Assembly: GCA_043775015.1 (NCBI GenBank)
Contig: JAYVSV010000053.1
Span: forward strand, 1-6,122
Reading direction: 5' to 3'
Length of the DNA: 6,122 nucleotides
Origin: CANJXF01 sp043775015
Lineage (GTDB): Bacteria > Verrucomicrobiota > Verrucomicrobiia > Limisphaerales > CANJXF01
Part shown: positions 1-5,247 of the stretch, in pieces
Layout of the letters: each line of letters opens with the position of its first letter
Numbering within the stretch: the stretch's first letter is position 1
Made by a program: the position numbers and the translations under genes
Notes under the pieces: model-generated
What the model was told of the DNA's origin: nothing
Databases searched by the model: none
The model's input: only the letters and a program-made list of their open reading frames with translations

Positions 1-93
1 GCGAAAGTCGGGGGATCAAATCTGCTGCTTCTTTGATGGCAGATTTTGAAACGTGCAGGCTGAGAGTAGAGTCAGGTCTCGAAATTACCTAAC

Positions 94-172
94 TTTAAGG
101 GGTCGTAAATTGTCGTTTAAAGCAGCCTTTTCCGCCAACGCAGTTGGCTAAATTCAACAGAGTTTAAGGGGT
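94..172. repeat. Pair of 10-bp direct repeats, TTTAAGGGGT
   Basis: TTTAAGGGGT occurs at 94-103 and again at 163-172, with starts 69 bp apart. A related inverted copy, AACCCCTT, lies at 405-412. The short GCCAAC/GTTGGC hairpin at 134-148 sits between the two direct copies. The function is unknown. They could be protein-binding sites or remnants of an old repeat, or chance in an AT-rich stretch. Confidence 0.45.
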
Positions 173-329
173 TGCTTCGTTTCTATATGCTGTATAGCGC
201 CTATTGGTGCAACTTGAAGCAGAGTTGGTGTTGCACGTTGCACGTCCATTTCATTAACCCATAATTATTCGCAAACAGCATGTCCGGTCGTTAAAACCCT
301 TTAGAAGCAAGCCATCCACGCCTTTTTTG

Positions 330-368
330 AAATCGCGAACGATTATCAACCGTTTTTCAAATCGCGAA
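330..368. repeat. Pair of 10-bp direct repeats, AAATCGCGAA
   Basis: AAATCGCGAA occurs at 330-339 and 359-368, with starts 29 bp apart, close to three helical turns. Each copy is preceded by a T-run and followed within a few bases by TTAT, so the similarity extends beyond the core. TCGCGA inside the core is itself palindromic. The spacing and internal symmetry would suit a pair of regulator sites, but they lie about 130 bp upstream of the best promoter candidate, so a link to it is conjecture. Confidence 0.45.
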
Positions 369-501
369 TTGTTATGGGATCCGCGCAAGCTGGAAAACTG
401 TCTAAACCCCTTATATTAATACTATTTCACGCTCTTTCATGCTAATTACGATTTGGAATAATTATCGACCAAGACTCAAGCATTCGCACTAAAAATAATA
501 T

Positions 502-531
502 TTGACAAACCATAGTTCTTTCCTGTAAATA
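502..531 (+). promoter_or_regulatory. Candidate promoter for the toxin-antitoxin/pilin operon
   Basis: TTGACA at 502-507 is a perfect match to the sigma-70 -35 consensus. The -10 box is less clear. TAAATA at 526-531 is preceded by TG and lies at 18-bp spacing but matches the consensus poorly. TACAAT at 530-535 matches well but would need a 22-bp spacer. A start of transcription around 538-545 would leave a leader of roughly 25-35 bases before the toxin ATG. No other promoter-like site is apparent before the tightly packed genes, so this would be the main promoter for everything down to the window end. Confidence 0.45.
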
Positions 532-547
532 CAATGTAATTACATTG
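532..547. promoter_or_regulatory. Perfect 16-bp palindrome, probable antitoxin operator
   Basis: CAATGTAATTACATTG reads identically on both strands. It sits just after the candidate promoter and 23 bases before the toxin start codon, overlapping the expected transcription start. Type II toxin-antitoxin operons are usually repressed by their DNA-binding antitoxin, alone or with toxin, at palindromes in this position, and the second gene here encodes a ribbon-helix-helix antitoxin. Binding by that protein is therefore the natural inference, though no binding can be shown from sequence. Confidence 0.6.
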
Positions 548-570
548 CATGGCTAAACGAATTACAAAGT

Positions 571-858
571 ATGGATTTTGACTGGAACAATCCGCCGTTC
601 AATCTCGACAGTTCTCTTAAGTTGCAGGACATCGAAGAGTCATTTGAAGATCCGTTTGCGGTGCGTTTGCTCCCTGATTCTCCCCGATTTACGGTTCAAG
701 CTCGTTTTTTTAACCTGGGTGTTTCCGCTGGCGGCTCTGGAATTTTCACGGTTTATCGCACGAACGGAAAGCAAGCCCGGGTGATTTATGCCCGCACTTT
801 TCAGCCGGAAGAACAATTTTTTTATCAACGCAAATTAAACCAGGCTTTGGCTCAATAA
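571..858 (+). CDS. BrnT-like (DUF497) type II toxin, probable ribonuclease
   Basis: This 95-residue protein follows the BrnT/DUF497 pattern. It has an opening FDW (3-5), an acidic helix ending in FEDPFA (25-30), an arginine in ARFFNLG (44-50), a glycine-rich turn followed by a beta strand, and the closing strand RVIYAR (70-75) followed by PEEQFFYQRK (79-88). The length is normal for the family. BrnT toxins are RNases related in fold to RelE that stop translation and are held inactive by a DNA-binding antitoxin. The usual KHG-type motif near residues 12-18 is not recognisable here (the region reads LDSSLKL), so activity may be altered or lost. ATG 571 is the only reasonable start in frame before a stop at 526-528, and no clear ribosome site precedes it. 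The antitoxin gene begins one base after its stop codon. Confidence 0.75.
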   Translation: MDFDWNNPPFNLDSSLKLQDIEESFEDPFAVRLLPDSPRFTVQARFFNLGVSAGGSGIFTVYRTNGKQARVIYARTFQPEEQFFYQRKLNQALAQ

Positions 859-859
859 T

Positions 860-1177
860 ATGAACGCAATTACCAATTGGGATGATGTTCCGATGTTCGA
901 TCGAGAGGAGTCAGAGGCCGCGTTTTGGGCGGAGAATCAAATCGATGTGCGTTTGATGGAGTCCGCCGTGGCGGCGAGCAGCGAAATTTCTGATTCGGTG
1001 ACGATTACCTTACGGATCGACCCCCGAATGCTGGCGCGCATCAAGCGGGTCGCTCGTTCGCGGTATCTCAATTATCAAAGCATGATCAAGCAATGGTTGA
1101 GCGAGCGAATGGAGCAGGAATTGCGCGATCAAAGATTTACAAGTGGTGGGGTGCGAACGCAGAATGAACGCTTATGA
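860..1177 (+). CDS. CopG-family ribbon-helix-helix antitoxin
   Basis: The 105-residue protein has the two parts expected of the CopG-type antitoxins that pair with BrnT/DUF497 toxins. The N-terminal part is VPMFDREESEAAFW (10-23), the usual 'P-F-E-E-FW' toxin-contacting segment. The ribbon-helix-helix part has beta strand SVTITLRI (46-53), a first helix rich in Arg and Lys (about 55-66) and a second helix around NYQSMIKQWL (71-80). It should neutralise the toxin in the cytoplasm and, by family precedent, repress its own promoter, plausibly at the palindrome at 532-547. About 20 polar residues follow the fold. The stop codon overlaps the start of the first pilin gene (ATGA at 1174-1177), so the antitoxin and that pilin are probably translationally coupled, an unusual partnership. 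Confidence 0.78.
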   Translation: MNAITNWDDVPMFDREESEAAFWAENQIDVRLMESAVAASSEISDSVTITLRIDPRMLARIKRVARSRYLNYQSMIKQWLSERMEQELRDQRFTSGGVRTQNERL

Positions 1178-1815
1178 AATTTAGAGTGATGAGCTTTTTA
1201 AAACCGGGCAGGGTGCGGGCAGCCTTTACCTTGATCGAATTGCTGGTCGTCATCGCCATCATTGGAATTTTGGCGGCGCTTGTTACTGGTCTCGCCGGGA
1301 CGGCGACAGGTAAAAAGCGAGAAGCCAGGGTTAAAGTGGAACTCGGTCAAATCGAAACCGCGATCGAGAGTTACAAGGAGAAAAAAGGATTTTATCCGCC
1401 GTGTAATGGCAACACGAATAATGTCGTTACGAACCAGCTTTTTTACGAGCTAACGGGAACTGTCTTTATCGACCCTAATTTTCAAACAGTGAATGGCAGC
1501 GAAAGTATCTTGCCCTCTACGATCAGCTCTTTTTTCAACACGCAGGGATTTGCGAATTCCTCCACCGATAAAAGCGAAGTCAAAAATTTCTTCCCCGGTT
1601 TGAAACCGACTCAATACGGAGAAATTAGTTCAACTCCCGACGTGGAGGTTTTGACTGTTCCAGTCGAGGGGCCTAATGAAATCCTTGTGAATGGGAAAAA
1701 AATAAATCCCTGGCGCTATAATTCAGTCAATCCCGCCCACAATCCCGAATCGTACGATCTTTGGGCGGAAATTCTTATCGGCGGCAAGCCGGTCACGATT
1801 GGCAACTGGAAATAA
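1174..1815 (+). CDS. GspG-like major pseudopilin-type protein (first copy)
   Basis: The 213-residue protein opens with a 17-residue basic leader and the type IV prepilin signal A|FTLIELLVVIAIIG. Prepilin peptidase should cut before Phe18, with the conserved glutamate at mature position 5 (Glu22), and the hydrophobic helix runs to about residue 40. An amphipathic helix follows (KKREARVKVELGQIETAIES), then GFYPP (72-76). The C-terminus has NPWRYNS (178-184), YDLWAEI (194-200) and the final IGNWK, matching the G-type 'DPW-Y ... YDL ... NW' ending. Such proteins polymerise in the inner membrane into a periplasmic pseudopilus. No strong ribosome site precedes ATG 1174, so coupling to the antitoxin stop is likely. 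ATG 1189 (Met6) is an alternative start. The next gene begins three bases after its stop. Confidence 0.85.
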   Translation: MKFRVMSFLKPGRVRAAFTLIELLVVIAIIGILAALVTGLAGTATGKKREARVKVELGQIETAIESYKEKKGFYPPCNGNTNNVVTNQLFYELTGTVFIDPNFQTVNGSESILPSTISSFFNTQGFANSSTDKSEVKNFFPGLKPTQYGEISSTPDVEVLTVPVEGPNEILVNGKKINPWRYNSVNPAHNPESYDLWAEILIGGKPVTIGNWK

Positions 1816-1818
1816 TTT

Positions 1819-2688
1819 ATGAATGCATCACTAAACAACAAAGAGCAACATTTGGAAGTGCGTTGGGCGGACCGCGCATGGCCGCCGGAAATTCATTCAT
1901 CGCTGCGCAGCGACGGCATGCGTTGCTCAGGAAAAATGTTCGGTGACACGCCGCGTCCGCGATCAGGTCGGTTTTTCAAGAGTTCCGGGACGTTCCGCCG
2001 AGGCTTTACGTTGATCGAACTGCTCGTGGTCATTGCCATCATCGGCACGTTGGCGGGGTTGCTCCTGCCTGCAATTGCCAAAGCCAAGCAAAGGGCAAAA
2101 GTTACTCAGGCGAAGCTTGAAATGAGTAATCTTCTTGGCGCGATCGCGCAATATCATTCCACTTATGGGCGATACCCTTCCAACACCAATTCATCGGAGG
2201 ATTTCACGTTTGGGGCCCCTGTAGATGTTCGCAGCGGTTTTTCGCAAATCAATAACAGTGAACTGATGGCGATTCTGCTTAACCTGGAAACGTTTCCGAG
2301 TACAGGTAACGATACCTCGAACAAAGGGTTCGCGAAGAATCCGCAAAAGCAGGTGTTTTACACGGCGAAGCGCGTCAGTGGAACCGGCCCCGGCGGAGTG
2401 GGCGACGACTTGGAGTTTCGCGATCCTTGGGGAAATTCCTACGTCATTACGATTGATTTTAATTACGACGAAAAGTGTGCGGATGATTTTTACAAGGTCG
2501 CAGCAGTTTCTGCGGATACGGGCAATAAAGGATTGAATGGGTTATACCGCGAGGCAGCGACGGGTCCGTTTCAGGCCAATGTTCCGGTCATGATTTGGTC
2601 CAAGGGTATCGACGGGAAAGCGGATGCAACTCTCAAAGCCAATATCGATGTCAACAAGGACAACATTCTAAGCTGGATTGGAAGATGA
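1819..2688 (+). CDS. GspG-like pseudopilin-type protein with a long leader (second copy)
   Basis: This 289-residue protein carries a prepilin signal RRG|FTLIELLVVIAIIG with cleavage after Gly62 and the position-5 glutamate at Glu67. Beyond the hydrophobic helix are an amphipathic helix, YGRYP (116-120), DPWGNSY (202-208), the classic G-type motif, and a C-terminus with IWSKGIDGKAD (259-269) and NKDNILSW (279-286). In G-type pseudopilins this last region forms the calcium-binding loop. The 62-residue leader is far longer than usual and contains a palindromic DNA element (about 1875-1922). ATG 1819 has a weak GGA eight bases upstream and keeps the gene tightly packed. ATG 1936 (Met40), giving a 23-residue leader, is a real alternative. 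Sequence beyond the helix differs from the first G-like protein, so the pair is an old duplication or two distinct subunits. Confidence 0.82.
   Translation: MNASLNNKEQHLEVRWADRAWPPEIHSSLRSDGMRCSGKMFGDTPRPRSGRFFKSSGTFRRGFTLIELLVVIAIIGTLAGLLLPAIAKAKQRAKVTQAKLEMSNLLGAIAQYHSTYGRYPSNTNSSEDFTFGAPVDVRSGFSQINNSELMAILLNLETFPSTGNDTSNKGFAKNPQKQVFYTAKRVSGTGPGGVGDDLEFRDPWGNSYVITIDFNYDEKCADDFYKVAAVSADTGNKGLNGLYREAATGPFQANVPVMIWSKGIDGKADATLKANIDVNKDNILSWIGR
1875..1922. repeat. Palindromic element inside the leader of the second G-like gene
   Basis: The core TCGCTGCGCAGCGA at 1900-1913 is a perfect 14-bp palindrome. Outside it, CGCATGGCCG at 1875-1884 pairs with CGGCATGCG at 1914-1922 if one G is bulged, with an unpaired stretch on the left side. 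TGCGTTG at 1859-1865 and 1919-1925 is a direct repeat exactly 60 bp apart, which would be 20 codons. The segment encodes leader residues that resemble nothing in a pilin. This may be a small REP- or MITE-like repeat, but it is less clear-cut than the elements at 3554 and 5252. Confidence 0.45.
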
Positions 2689-3527
2689 AAATCATCAACT
2701 TCACAACCCCTTCGAAGTTCGCCGGAATTCTCCGGAGAGGATTACTGGCGTTTACGTTGATTGAACTCCTGCTCGTCATCACAATCATTGGCCTGCTCGC
2801 GGCGGTGGGCCTGCCGCATTTAAAAGGGTGGGGTGAGGCCAACTCCATGACGGCCGCGACCCGCCAATTGGTGGACGACCTTTCTTACGCGCGGCAGAAG
2901 GCGATCAGCAGCCGGTCTTCGGTTTATGTAATATTTGTTTCGTCCGCAGTGACGGATCGGGATTTTCACGACAACCAACTAAAGGAGAATATTGATAAAG
3001 CGGCGTACTCAAACTTGCTCAGTGGGCAATATACTACCTATGCGATTTATAGCCCACGCAGCGTCGGTGATCAACCAGGCAAAAGCAATCCTCGTTATCT
3101 TACGACATGGAAAACGCTTCCAGAAAAAATATTTATTCCTCCATATAAATTTGCGGTCGTAAGCGACCTAATTCGTATGACTGAAAATAACTTAGCACTC
3201 CGTCCGATAGGTACTAATTTCGTTCGATTCCCAAAGGTCGTTGATTACAACTCTGGACTCATAAAACCTAAACTCGCGCTTCCTTGTTTGATATTCGATT
3301 CCCAAGGCCGGCTCGTTTCCGAAAAAAACGGTGCGAATTACGAAAATGCCGTTATCCCTTTGACTCGTGGAAGTATTTTTTACGCAAGAGATGCGAATGG
3401 AAATCTTCTCTTCCAACCGGCGGACGTGCTGGAAACTCCTCCTGGAAATTCCATCAGCAACAAAAACCATATCGTGATCGATTGGCTGACCGGTCGGGCG
3501 CACGTCGAGCGGGAGGAATTTAAATGA
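2685..3527 (+). CDS. GspH/FimT-like minor pseudopilin
   Basis: Taken from ATG 2685 this is 280 residues; a start at 2595 would run 30 codons back inside the previous gene and is unlikely. The leader is 22 residues, then LLA|FTLIELLLVITIIG with the position-5 glutamate at Glu27. After the helix comes the hallmark of the H/FimT group: ATRQLVDDLSYARQKAISSR (58-77) followed by strand SVYVIF (79-84). The C-terminal half has CLIFDSQGRLVS (201-212), TRGSIFYA (227-234) and HIVIDWLTGRAHVER (262-276), matching the 'F-x-x-x-G ... I-x-x-TGR' closing strands of that fold. It is longer than typical GspH (about 150-200 residues), with an insertion between roughly 85 and 195. I recall similar proteins as Verru_Chthon cassette protein D. 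H-type subunits sit near the pseudopilus tip. It overlaps both neighbours by ATGA. Confidence 0.82.
   Translation: MKIINFTTPSKFAGILRRGLLAFTLIELLLVITIIGLLAAVGLPHLKGWGEANSMTAATRQLVDDLSYARQKAISSRSSVYVIFVSSAVTDRDFHDNQLKENIDKAAYSNLLSGQYTTYAIYSPRSVGDQPGKSNPRYLTTWKTLPEKIFIPPYKFAVVSDLIRMTENNLALRPIGTNFVRFPKVVDYNSGLIKPKLALPCLIFDSQGRLVSEKNGANYENAVIPLTRGSIFYARDANGNLLFQPADVLETPPGNSISNKNHIVIDWLTGRAHVEREEFK
3511..3517 (+). promoter_or_regulatory. Strong ribosome binding site for the I-like gene
   Basis: GGGAGGA lies six bases before ATG 3524, inside the last codons of the H-like gene. It is the best Shine-Dalgarno match in the window; the other starts have weak or no such sites. It settles the start at 3524 over the in-frame ATG 3584 and shows that the repeat-encoded residues that follow are translated. 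Confidence 0.7.
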
Positions 3528-4387
3528 GAATAAATCTTTGCAGCCACCGAAATCAGGTAGGGCGCGTCACTCCGTGCGCGCCGATGGTGCTGGATTTCAA
3601 TGATGGCGCGCACGGAGTGACGCGCCCTACCTGGAAAGATCGTCGTGCCTTCACCATGATCGAAATCGCAATCGCCCTGGCGGTGATTGCTTTTGCGCTG
3701 GTCGCGATTATTGGTGTTTTACCCACCGGCTTGAACGTGCAGAAAGACAACCGCGAAGACACCATCATCAATCAGGACGGCCCTTACTGGCTGGAAGCGG
3801 TTCGCAACGGCGCGCAGGGCTTGGATCATTTGACTAATTTCGTGCAGCGGATTGGTGTGGTGGTCGTTGACCTGGGTACAAATTTTAGCAGCATCCAGAC
3901 CAATTACAGTTTCTACGATAATCCTCTGAACCAAAAAGGGAGCAATATCATCGGACTGCTCAGTATGGAGCGAGGGGGTTTCTTTGTCACCGGTTCCACA
4001 ACCCAATTGGTGTTGCGGGTTGAAGCGCAGGTGCGCGCCCTTACCGGATCTGCAGTGGAGCAGGGGTTGGTGAACAAGAACTTCGCGTTCAGTTATTTGC
4101 TCACGTCGGAGATTGCTCCATTTTACCGGTTCCAGGTTGATTCCACGAATTTCGTGTCTTATGCAACGAACACCTTTGATTACATTACGCGCTCGAACCG
4201 ATGGGTTGAATCCCTATACCTCCGCGATAATAATTTCGATGTCCGTCTGAATTTCCGCTGGCCGTTGTTGCCCAATGGGAACCCGGGGCCGAACCGGCAA
4301 CTATTCCGCACCCTCATTGCCGGCGAACTCGCCCCCGCCCCGGACAACCTGCGCTTCTTCCAACCGCAAACCTACGTGCAACAATGA
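3524..4387 (+). CDS. GspI/PilV-like minor pseudopilin with repeat-derived leader
   Basis: The 287-residue protein has a prepilin signal RRA|FTMIEIAIALAVIAF, cleavage after Ala42 and the position-5 glutamate at Glu47. The hydrophobic helix ends in GVLPTGLN, followed by NREDTIINQDGPYWLEAVRNGA (about 76-97). The I-like assignment rests on the signal type and on its place between an H-like and a J-like gene. I recall the family as resembling Verru_Chthon cassette protein B. The rest (about 100-287) is a periplasmic domain I cannot assign further, ending in NLRFFQPQTYVQQ. Residues 11-37 of the leader are encoded by an 80-bp inverted repeat (3554-3633). A strong ribosome site supports ATG 3524. ATG 3584, in the repeat's loop, would give a 22-residue leader. 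Both ends overlap the neighbouring genes by ATGA. Confidence 0.78.
   Translation: MRINLCSHRNQVGRVTPCAPMVLDFNDGAHGVTRPTWKDRRAFTMIEIAIALAVIAFALVAIIGVLPTGLNVQKDNREDTIINQDGPYWLEAVRNGAQGLDHLTNFVQRIGVVVVDLGTNFSSIQTNYSFYDNPLNQKGSNIIGLLSMERGGFFVTGSTTQLVLRVEAQVRALTGSAVEQGLVNKNFAFSYLLTSEIAPFYRFQVDSTNFVSYATNTFDYITRSNRWVESLYLRDNNFDVRLNFRWPLLPNGNPGPNRQLFRTLIAGELAPAPDNLRFFQPQTYVQQ
3554..3633. repeat. 80-bp element with perfect 29-bp inverted repeats
   Basis: The arms at 3554-3582 and 3605-3633 are exact reverse complements of each other over 29 bases, beginning CAGGTAGGGCGCGTCACTCC, with a 22-bp loop. The arms are GC-rich, and a transcript would fold into a very stable hairpin. The element lies between the start codon and the prepilin signal of the I-like gene and is translated in frame. 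Its length is not a multiple of three. Only a weak flanking match, GAAA at 3549-3552 and 3634-3637, is visible, so a target duplication is not established. It resembles GTAGGGCGCGTCAC-type repeats I associate with Verrucomicrobiota genomes. Confidence 0.85.
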
Positions 4388-5247
4388 AAATCCTGGTTTC
4401 AAAAAAAATTCACCGGATCAGCGGGTTGACCCTCGTCGAAATGATGGTCGCCACCACCCTGCTCGTGGTGATGATGCTCGGGTTGACGGCGATGTTCAAC
4501 CAGACGCAGCGCGCCTTTCGCAGCGGGTTGAAGCAGGTGGATGTGTTCGAGGGAGGTCGCGCCGTGATGGATCTGCTGGCGCGTGATATGGAGCAGTTGA
4601 CTGCTTCCAAAACCTTGAACGATGCGAGTCTCTATGGTGGATTGGAATCGCCATCATCGCTGGCAACCTTTTTCTCGGTGGGTGGAAATAGCTACAGCAA
4701 CTTAAATGTTTTGTATTCGACTTTCCTGCTCAATCGCCCCAACGCCGCGGATTGGTCTGCGATCGGTTATCGCGTTCTTGATTCGGATACCAACAAAATT
4801 GATAGCAACTTCAACAACCTTTCGTTTGGGACGCTTTACCGGTATTCGACAAATTTTGCTGAGTTTGGACCAACCCCAAATGAGCATCTTAATTTCTTTT
4901 ACGGAACCCCTTCGCAACTTCTGGCGAGGAAAGCTTTAAGTCGCGTCGCGGATGGCGTGGTTCTCTTCCGTCTTCATTTTTATGATAAAGCTGGAAACCA
5001 GATTACCAATGCGGTTTCTCCGTCCATTGTATTGAATGCGGAGCAGATTCCAGGGGAGAGACGAACGGCATTTTACGACGAGGCTCTGCCCGCCATGGTG
5101 GAGATCGAGCTGGGCATCCTCGAACCGCAAACCCTCGAACAGGCCCGCAGCATACCTGACGTAAACCGAATTGCTTTTCTCGAAAAACAAGCCGGCAAAG
5201 TTCATATTTTTCGCCAACAAATTCCGATTCGTAACGCACCGAGATGA
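4384..5247 (+). CDS. GspJ/PilW-like minor pseudopilin
   Basis: The 287-residue protein has a short 14-residue leader and the signal ISG|LTLVEMMVATTLLVVMML, with cleavage before Leu15 and the position-5 glutamate at Glu19. After the helix comes FNQTQRAFRSGLKQVDVFEG, then GRAVMDLLARDMEQL (58-72), the 'R-x-x-x-x-L-x-R-D-x-x-x-x' helix shared by J and PilW proteins. IGYRVL (127-132) and LPAMVEIELGILE (225-237) fit the beta strands of the same fold, in which J-type subunits pack with I and K at the pseudopilus tip. I recall it as most like Verru_Chthon cassette protein C. It contains no repeat element in its leader. ATGA overlaps join it to both neighbours, and no clear ribosome site precedes it, so translational coupling is likely. 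Confidence 0.82.
   Translation: MKILVSKKIHRISGLTLVEMMVATTLLVVMMLGLTAMFNQTQRAFRSGLKQVDVFEGGRAVMDLLARDMEQLTASKTLNDASLYGGLESPSSLATFFSVGGNSYSNLNVLYSTFLLNRPNAADWSAIGYRVLDSDTNKIDSNFNNLSFGTLYRYSTNFAEFGPTPNEHLNFFYGTPSQLLARKALSRVADGVVLFRLHFYDKAGNQITNAVSPSIVLNAEQIPGERRTAFYDEALPAMVEIELGILEPQTLEQARSIPDVNRIAFLEKQAGKVHIFRQQIPIRNAPR

Larger units (their letters stand above)
1..570. other. Non-coding region upstream of the operon
   Basis: I find no convincing gene on either strand in this stretch, which looks more AT-rich than the rest of the window. It holds a weak hairpin at 18-46 (8-bp stem AAATCTGC/GCAGATTT, 13-base loop), a compact hairpin at 134-148 (GCCAAC, loop GCA, GTTGGC), two copies of TTTAAGGGGT, a tandem GTTGCAC pair at 230-243 that can also pair with GTGCAAC at 207-213, and two copies of AAATCGCGAA. 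The promoter and operator candidates lie at its right end. The 18-46 hairpin could end transcription of a gene left of the window, but it lacks a proper T-run. A small RNA somewhere in 1-500 cannot be excluded; I see no specific fold that identifies one. Confidence 0.6.

Noticed and set aside
18..47. Rho-independent terminator at the left edge
   Set aside because: The stem is 8 bp and AT-rich, the loop is 13 bases and the following T-run is very short. It could be a chance inverted repeat.
330..368. CRISPR-like repeat pair
   Set aside because: There are only two 10-bp copies, no further units and no cas genes.
2595..2684. Upstream extension of the H-like gene
   Set aside because: This would overlap the previous gene by 94 bases and add 30 polar residues before a normal prepilin leader. 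ATG 2685 gives the same ATGA overlap seen at the other junctions.
3192..3503. 103-residue minus-strand frame
   Set aside because: It is antisense to the C-terminal half of the H-like gene, whose closing motifs are clear; no domain or ribosome site supports the minus frame.
3554..3633. Transcription terminator between the H-like and I-like genes
   Set aside because: The hairpin is strong, but it lies after the I-like start codon, has no T-run after either arm and sits in the middle of overlapping genes.
4275..4586. 103-residue plus-strand frame spanning the I/J junction
   Set aside because: It is out of frame with both well-supported genes, and its Arg/Asp-rich product looks like a shadow translation.
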